From an uncultured Candidatus Altimarinota bacterium (GTDB lineage Bacteria > Patescibacteriota > Gracilibacteria > BD1-5 > UBA6164), in contig CALLPO010000041.1 of NCBI GenBank assembly GCA_938015605.1, positions 1 through 5,150 of the forward strand: a DNA stretch of 5,150 bases, in the 5' to 3' direction. The notes under the pieces are model-generated. The model worked only from the letters and a program-made list of their open reading frames with translations, was not told the DNA's origin and did not search any database. The position numbers and the translations under genes are program-made. Below, piece by piece: positions 1 through 5,150 of the stretch (its first letter is position 1; each line of letters starts with the position of its first letter).

Positions 1-291
1 GCAACACAAATTGCTAGAAATATGATTACTAGATTCTGAATGTTTGAAGATATTTGAGCAGAAAATTTCATGTGAGAAATAGATTCATATTCACAAACTT
101 GAGTTAAACCATTCATAAGTGACAATACTATAAACCAAATAGATGCTAAGGTAAAAGAAGTACTTAAAGATGCTTACAATGTTGCTGTTAAACTTATTAC
201 AGAAAACAAAGCTCTTCATGAGAAGATTTCAGAAGACTTACTTAAAACAGAAGAATTAAGTAAAGAACAATTTGATGCATATTTTGCATAA
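1..291 (+). CDS. ftsH: FtsH ATP-dependent zinc metalloprotease, C-terminal end (partial, 96 residues)
   Basis: Reading frame 1 from base 1 with UGA as Gly gives 96 residues ending at TAA 289-291. It opens with ATQIARNMITRFGM, the conserved helix of the peptidase M41 domain that follows the zinc-binding region, then DIGAENFMGE. After this comes the helical tail of the domain (KVKEVLKDAYNVAVKLITEN) and a short end EQFDAYFA. FtsH is a membrane-anchored hexameric AAA+ protease that removes misfolded and short-lived proteins. The transmembrane segments, AAA+ module and HEXXH zinc site lie upstream of the window. Four in-frame TGA codons fall where the family has Gly (RFG, DIG, MGE) or near it (TGV). 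The protein stops soon after the M41 domain, without the long tail some FtsH proteins have. Identification is secure; only this fragment is visible. Confidence 0.94.
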
Positions 292-294
292 ACT

Positions 295-321
295 AAAAGC
301 CAGCATAAGCTGGCCTTTTTT
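295..321 (+). terminator. Rho-independent terminator after ftsH, possibly bidirectional
   Basis: GCCAGC (299-304) and GCTGGC (309-314) form a perfect 6-bp stem around an ATAA tetraloop, followed by six T (316-321). The left flank AAAA (295-298) mirrors the T run, so it may also stop the minus-strand gene that ends at 334. Confidence 0.88.
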
Positions 322-333
322 AATCTTTTAACA

Positions 334-609
334 TTAAGTACCAAAATGAGGAAGTAATTCCAGTATCAAAATTTGACCATCTTCAGTCAATTTTAAGTCA
401 CCATGATAATTAATATTATAAACCAATGGATAATTAAGATAGGCTTCAAATTCTCTTACATCATGCAAAAAGGTAATCATCCCATCTGTAAGTTCATCTA
501 TATCATTAGATAAAGTGACTAACAAATAAAATTTTCTTAATTGTTCTTTATATTGATTTATTAATTGTTCTGTTAAAATACTTTTCTTTTTATTTTTATC
601 TGTATTCAT
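334..609 (-). CDS. Hypothetical small protein, 91 residues
   Basis: The ORF starts at ATG 609-607 and ends at TAA 336-334. I do not recognise the family. The N-terminus is lysine-rich (TDKNKKK). It is followed by a likely helical stretch (about residues 11-55, with LINQYKEQLRKFYLL) and then a likely beta hairpin (NINYHGDLKLTEDGQILILE). No signal peptide or membrane segment is evident. The ATG is the first in frame: under code 25 the frame stays open back to a TAG at 669-667 but has no earlier ATG. Upstream of the ATG is only a weak purine run (AAAAGAG). Support for a real gene comes from a consensus promoter about 75-105 bases upstream and a terminator just downstream. All four glycines are GGN (three GGT, one GGG), whereas neighbouring genes mostly use TGA; its two arginines are AGA, as in the neighbours. 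Confidence 0.68.
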   Translation of the reverse strand: MNTDKNKKKSILTEQLINQYKEQLRKFYLLVTLSNDIDELTDGMITFLHDVREFEAYLNYPLVYNINYHGDLKLTEDGQILILELLPHFGT

Positions 610-660
610 TGTTTTTTCTCTTTTAGTTATTTTTATTGAGAAAATCCATTTTTTGTTTTT

Positions 661-680
661 CCTTCACTATCCTGTAAAGG
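661..680 (-). other. Potential 5' leader hairpin of the 91-residue gene
   Basis: On the minus strand CCTTTAC and GTGAAGG pair (six Watson-Crick pairs and one G-U) around a six-base AGGATA loop. The predicted transcription start near 678-680 would place this hairpin at the very 5' end of the mRNA, where it could protect the transcript. This is a prediction from sequence only. Confidence 0.4.
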
Positions 681-684
681 ATAA

Positions 685-714
685 ATAATATACAATCTTT
701 TTACTGTTTGTCAA
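685..714 (-). promoter_or_regulatory. Sigma-70-type promoter for the 91-residue gene
   Basis: On the minus strand there is a perfect -35 TTGACA (714-709). The AT-rich -10 region TATATTAT (692-685) can be read as TATATT with 16-bp spacing or TATTAT with 18-bp spacing. The predicted start near 678 gives a leader of about 70 nt before the ATG at 609. Confidence 0.78.
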
Positions 715-730
715 TAAAATATACATAAAT

Positions 731-764
731 AAAGACCTGAATCACCGAAGTGTTCAGGCCCTTT
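731..764 (-). terminator. UUCG-tetraloop terminator after the 56-residue gene
   Basis: On the minus strand CCTGAA and CAC pair with GTG and TTCAGG (one bulged A) around a C(UUCG)G tetraloop. AAAG/CTTT flanks extend the stem and a T-rich tail follows. The stable UUCG loop exists only on the minus strand, which assigns the element to the gene ending at 771. It separates the two small genes into distinct transcripts. Confidence 0.8.
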
Positions 765-770
765 CATTCA

Positions 771-941
771 TTAGAAGAATATAAATCTCTTCTTTTTTTT
801 GTAAGTAATTTTCACATCATCACTAGGTAGTGGATCTGAATGTTGATCAGAATTAGAGCTATTACTTTCTGTAGTAGTATTACCTAATCTGTTTTTCCAT
901 ACTCGTCTGTTACGACGAGTCAACATTACTTGTTTTTTCAT
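771..941 (-). CDS. Hypothetical basic small protein, 56 residues
   Basis: The ORF starts at ATG 941-939 and ends at TAA 773-771. I do not recognise the product. The N-terminus is strongly basic (MKKQVMLTRRNRRVWKNR), the middle is rich in Ser, Thr, Asn and Asp (about residues 22-42), and the C-terminus is basic and aromatic (YKKKKRFIFF). No membrane segment is seen; the basic ends could bind nucleic acid or ribosome, which is only a guess. The start is supported by AAGGA eight bases upstream, the only clear Shine-Dalgarno sequence before a gene here. A consensus promoter and a UUCG terminator bracket the ORF. Codon use is odd: three of its six Arg codons are CGN (CGT, CGT, CGA), which no other gene in the window uses, and its one Gly is GGT rather than TGA. 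If the organism uses code 37, the CGA would be Trp. The transcript could alternatively act as an RNA. Confidence 0.62.
   Translation of the reverse strand: MKKQVMLTRRNRRVWKNRLGNTTTESNSSNSDQHSDPLPSDDVKITYKKKKRFIFF
901..920 (-). repeat. Short inverted repeat inside the 56-residue ORF
   Basis: ACTCGTC (901-907) and GACGAGT (914-920) form a perfect 7-bp stem with a six-base loop, within codons 8-14 of the small ORF. It contains the CGN codons not found in the other genes. It could affect early translation, or be a by-product of repeated Arg codons. Confidence 0.5.
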
Positions 942-949
942 ATCAGTAT

Positions 950-954
950 TCCTT
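950..954 (-). promoter_or_regulatory. Shine-Dalgarno site of the 56-residue gene
   Basis: AAGGA lies eight bases before ATG 941 on the minus strand and fixes the start. The three large genes with visible starts have no comparable motif. Confidence 0.7.
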
Positions 955-1016
955 AATTTGATATGTGAAGCTTCTCCAAACCTTAAATCAAGAACGATCT
1001 AAGAGGGAAACTATAT

Positions 1017-1046
1017 ATCTTATATATATTAATTATTTAATGTCAA
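1017..1046 (-). promoter_or_regulatory. Sigma-70-type promoter for the 56-residue gene
   Basis: On the minus strand there is a perfect -35 TTGACA (1046-1041). The -10 region TATAAGAT (1024-1017) reads as TATAAG at 16-bp spacing or TAAGAT at 18-bp spacing. The geometry matches the promoter at 685-714. The predicted start near 1010 gives a leader of about 68 nt. Confidence 0.78.
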
Positions 1047-1109
1047 TAAAAATTTTATTTATTCTCTAGATTTTTTTTATTAATCAATATACTATTAACC
1101 TAAAATATA

Positions 1110-1120
1110 TTTATAAATAA
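1110..1120 (+). promoter_or_regulatory. Putative -10 box TTTATAAATAA for a leaderless dedA transcript
   Basis: TTTATAAATAA ends four bases before ATG 1125. A TATAAA hexamer at 1112-1117 would place transcription start at or next to the A of the ATG. No Shine-Dalgarno sequence precedes the ATG, which fits leaderless translation. No good -35 is visible. The identical 11-mer precedes the phosphoesterase gene at 1791-1801. Confidence 0.5.
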
Positions 1121-1124
1121 ATCT

Positions 1125-1754
1125 ATGCATCAAATTATTGATATAATTAAGGAGTTTTTGTGACAAATAGGGTATACTGAAATATTCATTATGATGGTTT
1201 TAGAATCAAGTTTTTTTCCTTTCCCAAGTGAAGTAGCGATGATCCCTGCATGATACTTATCAAGTACGGGGAAGTTGAGTTTTGCTCTGGCACTTCTTGT
1301 ATGAACATTTTGAGCTCTAGTTTGAGCTACAATAAACTATGTATTAGGATACAAACTATGATGACCAATTATCAAATCATTAATAAAAAGGTATGGTAAA
1401 TTTTTTCTTATTACAGAAGAACATTATGAGAGAACAGAAGTTTATTTTCAAAAGCATTGAGTAGTTACTACATTCTTAGCAAGATTTATAACAGTAGTTA
1501 GACAATTAATATCTCTCCCGGCTTGAGTATTCAAAATGAATTTTGCAAAATTCTTCTTCTATACTGGTCTATGAGCTTGATTATGGAATTTAGCACTTAT
1601 GACTATCTGATATATTGCTTGAGAAAACTCAGAACTTATAGCCAAGCATTCTAAGTCATTGTTAATTGGATGAGTATTATTAATCATACTGCTTTGAACA
1701 CTATATTTTTATTATCAAAAATACAAAGGCAATAAAAATAAAAGTTGAAAATAA
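1125..1754 (+). CDS. DedA-family membrane protein (VTT/SNARE-associated domain), 209 residues
   Basis: An intact 209-residue ORF with UGA as Gly, the usual DedA length, ending at TAA 1752-1754. Family marks in order: a short N-terminal helix, then VLESSFFPFPSE (residues 25-36) leading to IPAGYL; a glycine-rich membrane segment with GTFGALVGATINYVLGY; FQKHGVV; then ARFITVVRQLISLPAG (residues 119-134), matching the family's R-F-x-P-x-x-R signature with Thr123 in place of the usual Pro; and a Gly-rich GLGAGLWNL membrane segment. A final hydrophobic helix (LLIILLGTLYFYY) ends in a basic tail. DedA proteins are inner-membrane transporters; some members recycle undecaprenyl phosphate across the membrane, and the substrate here is inferred only. 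ATG 1125 was chosen because it supplies the full N-terminal helix; ATG 1191 would remove it. Sixteen of 23 Gly codons are TGA. It is transcribed alone, with its own terminator. Confidence 0.93.
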
Positions 1755-1757
1755 ACC

Positions 1758-1793
1758 AAAATAAGCTATAATTTTACATATAGCTTATTTTTT
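1758..1793 (+). terminator. Rho-independent terminator after the DedA gene
   Basis: A perfect 13-bp stem (1758-1770 with 1779-1791, core ATAAGCTATA) with an eight-base loop ends in a run of six T (1788-1793). It begins three bases after the stop codon. Its T run merges into the putative promoter of the next gene. Confidence 0.88.
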
Positions 1794-1801
1794 ATAAATA
1801 A
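1773..1801 (+). promoter_or_regulatory. Putative promoter of the phosphoesterase-murD unit, TTTATAAATAA box
   Basis: TTTACA (1773-1778), in the loop of the preceding terminator, could be a -35. It lies 16 bp from TAAATA (1795-1800), or only 14 bp from TATAAA (1793-1798). The 11-mer TTTATAAATAA (1791-1801) ends five bases before ATG 1807, so the mRNA would be leaderless or nearly so. Confidence 0.45.
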
Positions 1802-1806
1802 GAAAA

Positions 1807-2460
1807 ATGAAAAAAAGAACTATATTCATTTGAGACATTCATTGATGTTATGATGAATTAAAACTCCTAATAAAAAGACTCAATATCAAAGAAAAAGATA
1901 GTGTTTATTTCGTAGGAGATTATATAAATAAATGACCAAAATCATTTAAAGTAATTAAGTTTTTATATAGAAATAGGAACCAATTCAAAGGTGTGATTGG
2001 GAATCATGATTATTATTTTTTTGAAAAGCTTAAAAATGATATAAAACTCAATAAAGATGAGAAAAAGCTTTATAGAAAAATGAAAGATAATCCCAAAATC
2101 TTTAAATACTTCAAAGAACTACCACTCTATATAGAAAAAGATGATTTTCTATTAATACATTGAGGACTAAATCCAGAGAAGTCAGTTGAAGAACATACGG
2201 CACAAGAAATTACTAATATGAGAGTCTATAAGGACAAACCTTGGTACAACTATTATAAGTGAGAAAAGAAAATCATTTACTGACACTGGGCTATGCAATG
2301 AGTCCACATAGGAACTAATGTAGTTGGACTTGATTCAGGTTGTTGTTATTGAGGGCACCTTACAGCTTATATACTTGAAACTTGAGAACTTATTCAGCAA
2401 GGATCTCTTGATCAATATGCTAAGATTGATTACTCACATGTAAATCCAGTATTTCAATAG
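1807..2460 (+). CDS. ApaH-like metallophosphoesterase (PPP family), 217 residues
   Basis: Intact with UGA as Gly; ends at TAG 2458-2460. It carries the PPP-family metal-binding motifs in order: GDIHG (residues 9-13), GDYINKGPKS (37-46), GNHD (65-68), a first metal histidine in LLIHGG (His118), and a second in YGHWA (His160), followed by VGLDSGCCYGG (173-183). This layout matches bacterial symmetrical dinucleoside-tetraphosphatase (ApaH/PrpE) relatives, which use two metal ions to cleave Ap4A-type nucleotides in the cytoplasm; related enzymes remove such caps from RNA. The second motif is unusual: most PPP enzymes have DRG or ARG where this has NKG, so Lys42 replaces the phosphate-binding Arg. 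This resembles ApaH-like (ALPH) proteins as I recall them. Half of its 18 Gly codons are TGA. murD follows after six bases, so the two are probably co-transcribed. Substrate is not determinable from sequence. Confidence 0.92.
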
Positions 2461-2466
2461 AAAATT

Positions 2467-3702
2467 ATGAAAATAGAAGAATTAAAAAATAAAAAAATAG
2501 CAATACTCTGATTTGGAAAAGAGGGAAGAAGTACTCTAGATTTTTTATTGTGAATTTGAACAAAAGATATCACTATTCTAGACAAGAATTTTATTGATAT
2601 TGATGAAAAAAAATATACTAATATTCTTGAAATATCTTGAGATTTTTATCTTGATAACCTAGATTCTTTTGATGTTATAATTAAATCCCCCTGAATCTCT
2701 CCTTATAATCCAAAGATACTTCCAGTTATAAGCAAACTCTCTTCACAAGCTGATATCTTTTTCAATAATTATACTTGAAAAGTTATTTGAGTCACTGCAA
2801 CTAAAGGGAAGACTACAACTGTAAGTATATTAGCGGAAACACTCAAAAACGTATGATTAAACGTTAAATTAGTAGGAAATATAGGCCAGCCTGTATTATC
2901 TGAAATTGATTTAACAAGTTGTGATGAATATGATTATATTGTATACGAACTTTCTAGTTATATGCTTGAATGATTAACTCCTAAATTACATATATGAGTA
3001 CTGTGAAATATATTTCCTGATCATGTTGATTGGCACAATAATAGTCTAGAAACATACAAACAAGCAAAACTCAATATATTAACAAATGCTGAGTATAAAA
3101 TTGACTGAAGGGAAGTATTAGCTGATTGAAACAATATTCTAAAAGATGTAGATACACCTCTACTGTGAGAACATAACATTAAAAACATTAGTCTTGTTTG
3201 GAAAATATGTGAAATTGTATGAATAGAAAAAATTATCCTCCTAGATACTGTTAAAACTTTTCAGGCAATTTCTCATAGATTAGAAAACATTGCAGAAAAA
3301 AACTGAATCACTTTTATAGATGATTCAATCTCCACAACACCAGAAAGTACAATTGAAGCTGTTAAAACATTTTGAACAAGTATCTGAACTATTTTTTTAT
3401 GATGACTAGATAGAGGATGATACAGTTTTGAGGAACTAGTGAATTACCTAGAAAAATATAGTATTACTAATATAGTTCTTTTTCCAGAGACATGATTAAT
3501 AATCAAAAAACTCTTAAATACTGATAACTATAATTTACTAGAAACTTCATCCATGAAAGAAGCTGTAAATTTTGCATTTAACAATTGCTCAAAGTGAGAA
3601 GTATGCCTACTGTCTACTGCTAGTCCTAGCTATAATTTATATAAAAATTATATTGAACAATGAGAATATTTTAAGAAATGTATTGAGGATTTTAAAGACT
3701 AA
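2467..3702 (+). CDS. murD: MurD-type UDP-N-acetylmuramoyl-L-alanine:glutamate ligase, 411 residues
   Basis: Intact with UGA as Gly; ends at TAA 3700-3702. The ATP-dependent cytoplasmic enzyme adds glutamate to UDP-MurNAc-L-Ala in peptidoglycan synthesis. Seen in order: N-terminal nucleotide-fold loop GFGKEGRST (from residue 15); P-loop GVTATKGKTTT (108-118, Lys115); GNIGQPVL (from 137); ELSSYMLE (Glu161); NIFPDHVDWH (His186); YKQAK (Lys201, the expected carbamylated lysine); SHRLE (His270-Arg271); IDDSISTTPEST (substrate loop); GGLDRGYSFEEL; and a C-terminal STASPSYNLYKNYIEQG. It is somewhat short (typically about 440-450). DSISTTPES and STASPSY differ from the canonical DSKATN and SPACAS, so this may be a variant subtype such as MurD2. 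About 24 of 30 Gly codons are TGA, the highest share here. There is no Shine-Dalgarno sequence; the gene begins six bases after the phosphoesterase stop. Confidence 0.94.
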
Positions 3703-3737
3703 AAAAGAAGAAATTTTATTTCTTCTTTTTTAGTCTT
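3695..3737. terminator. Bidirectional terminator shared by murD and the ABC-F gene
   Basis: A perfect 19-bp inverted repeat (3695-3713 with 3719-3737) surrounds a five-base TTTTA loop, with six-base T runs in the stem on both strands. The left arm contains the murD stop (3700-3702), the loop and adjoining base contain the ABC-F stop (3716-3718), and the right arm encodes the last residues of the ABC-F protein (RRLKKKK). It serves both convergent genes. Confidence 0.85.
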
Positions 3738-5150
3738 CTTTTATCTTTTCAGGTTTTAGTTCCAAATCTATTCTTTATCTTTCTTGTTCAAGCTTCTCAA
3801 AGCTTATCTTCAAGAACCATGTTAAGTTCAGCTTCTTCGTCAAAAAGAGTCATATCCATATCAATCCCATTCTCTTGTTTGTATTTATAATCTCAGTAAT
3901 TTCAATATGAAACTGAAAGTTCTCCTGATTCAATAAACCAAATATGAGTTGATAGTTTATTTACAAAATATCTATCATGAGATATAAATAATATTGTTCA
4001 CTCAAACTGAGAAAGGGAAGACTCAAGCTGTTCTCTCGTATCATAATCTAGATGATTTGTTGGTTCATCCATAATGAGTAAATTACACTCTTTTCTTCAA
4101 AGTAATGCAAACAAGAGCTTAGATCTTTCTCAACCAGAAAGGGAAGAGACCGTCTTATCAATATCATCTCTTTCGAATAAATAATGACTTAGATATCATA
4201 TTAAATGTTGATCACTTGTAAATAATCAATGCTTAACAAAATTTTCTTTAATAGTTAGATCTTGAAATAATCATTCATGCATTTGAGAATAATAAAGTAT
4301 ATTAATAGCTTTTCAAACACTCATAAATCAATCAAGAACATCAATCTCTCTCATAATAGTCTTTAGCATAGTAGATTTACCAATACCATTTTCTCAAACT
4401 ATTCACACTCTTTGTTTTTTATAAAGAATAGCTTCTTGAATAAAGAATAATGGTTCTTTTCTTCAAATAAAGGCTTCTCTGAAACTTACAACTTTTTCAC
4501 TACATTCACCAGAATATTCAAAAAAGAATTTAGGTTTTCTAGGTATAAATGGAGCAGGGAGGATTTCCATTCTATCTAACATCTTTTCTCTTGATTTAGC
4601 CCATCAAGCTCTTGAACCAGCTCTGAATCTATTTACTAGGTTCTTTTGTTTAAGAAGATATTCTTCTTGTCTAGAATATTCTGCTAACTTTTTCTTTTCA
4701 ACATTTTCTCTTTGAGCTACATATCAAGTGTAATTTGTATGATAATAGGTAATTCCTCTTCCTGGTTGAACTTCATACGTCTTAGCGCATGTTTTATCTA
4801 GGAATTCTCTGTCATGAGAGATAATTACATAACCTCATGTCCATTTGTTCTGCAAATAAGATTCAAGCCACTCTACGGAAGCCATATCAATAAAATTTGT
4901 TGGTTCATCTAAGAAGAGTATATCAGGAGACTCCAGAAGTATTTTAGCTAAAGCAACTTTAGTCCTTTCTCATCAACTTATTTCACTTAGCTTCTTCTCA
5001 AGTAATTCAAGTATTCACATACCATTAGCAACTTGGTGAATCTTATTATTATAGTCATATCATCCAATAATGCTAAATTGCTCTAGTAAAACAGAATAAT
5101 CTTCAACTAACTGCATATTATCTGGATCATTAGTCATCTCTTCTTCAAGA
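3716..5150 (-). CDS. ABC-F family ATPase, N-terminus outside the window (477 residues seen)
   Basis: Read on the minus strand with UGA as Gly, open from the window edge to TAA 3718-3716. ABC-F proteins are soluble twin-ATPase factors that act at the ribosomal E site to rescue or protect translation. The visible part begins late in the first ATPase domain: signature SGGERTK (4978-4958), Walker B ILFLDEPTNFID (around 4920-4886), and ISHDRE (4822-4805). A charged linker with LLKQKNLVNRFRAGSRAGWA follows, the tRNA-contacting hairpin of the family. The second domain is complete: Walker A GENGIGKST (4396-4370), Q-loop in YYSQ (4283), signature LSGGERSK (4141-4118), LLIMDEPTNHLD and FISHDRYF (His at 3977). 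Both catalytic Walker B Glu are present. The first Walker A, roughly the first 100 residues, is off the edge. The C-terminus is a short basic tail, not a long coiled coil. TGA encodes 23 of 36 Gly. The subfamily (Uup, EttA or other) is not assignable here. Confidence 0.95.

Noticed and set aside
731..1010. The minus-strand transcript as a known structural RNA (tmRNA, 6S or RNase P RNA)
   Set aside because: Length is in a possible range, but none of the conserved cores of these RNAs were seen, and an ORF with a good ribosome-binding site is present.
1021..1124. AT-rich intergenic stretch as a replication origin or recombination site
   Set aside because: No DnaA-box cluster, iterons or direct repeats were seen. 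The AT-richness is explained by divergent promoters in an AT-rich genome.
1149..1390. Alternative start of a second-frame ORF: AAGGAG followed by GTG at 1160
   Set aside because: The Shine-Dalgarno-like motif is well placed, but the 75-codon frame matches no family I recognise and overlaps the clear DedA gene, whose N-terminal helix spans this stretch. An in-frame TTG at 1158 is too close to the motif.
3695..3737. Inverted repeat as the end of a mobile element
   Set aside because: It is a single, centred palindrome with T runs between two convergent genes, with no transposase or target duplication; a shared terminator fits better.
1125..5150. Large genes as pseudogenes full of stop codons
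   Set aside because: The interruptions are almost only TGA and sit on conserved glycines in every family, with no frameshifts. Recoding explains them all.
1..5150. UGA as tryptophan (code 4, as in mycoplasmas)
   Set aside because: TGA occurs in GDIHG, HGG, SGGER and the MurD P-loop, where Trp would destroy function. Conserved Trp residues use TGG.

Overview
The window comes from a bacterium that reads UGA as glycine (genetic code 25), so a Candidatus Gracilibacteria (BD1-5) or Absconditabacteria (SR1) genome in the Patescibacteria/CPR. All five large genes are crossed by in-frame TGA. Those TGAs fall on invariant glycines: GDIHG and HGG of a phosphoesterase, the glycine opening the P-loop of MurD, SGGER of an ABC ATPase, RFGM of FtsH. 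TGG is kept for tryptophan. By hand count about 76 of 111 glycines in these genes are TGA. Their roughly 40 arginines are all AGA/AGG, with no CGN. Under the standard code the region looks like fragments; under code 25 it is compact and intact.

Layout. 1-291 is the C-terminal end of FtsH, closed by a GC-rich terminator at 295-321. From 334 to about 1046 lies a tandem pair of small minus-strand genes of unknown function (91 and 56 residues). Each has its own TTGACA-type promoter and a roughly 70-nt leader. A UUCG-loop terminator separates them. These two genes differ from their neighbours: neither uses TGA for glycine, and the 56-residue one uses CGN arginine codons and has a clear Shine-Dalgarno sequence. 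On the plus strand follow an intact DedA-family membrane protein (1125-1754) with a strong terminator, then a two-gene unit of an ApaH-like metallophosphoesterase (1807-2460) and a MurD-type ligase (2467-3702). The minus strand from 5150 down to 3716 holds most of an ABC-F ATPase whose N-terminus lies outside the window. MurD and the ABC-F gene converge on one perfect 19-bp inverted repeat that carries both stop codons.

How the genes fit. MurD builds the peptidoglycan peptide stem, and DedA-family proteins include undecaprenyl-phosphate transporters, so dedA and murD may share a cell-wall theme. The phosphoesterase between them probably hydrolyses dinucleotide polyphosphates or related capped ends. 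FtsH (membrane protein quality control) and ABC-F (ribosome-associated ATPase) are housekeeping genes. No tRNA, rRNA, CRISPR array or insertion sequence was seen, and no intergenic gap exceeds 300 bases.
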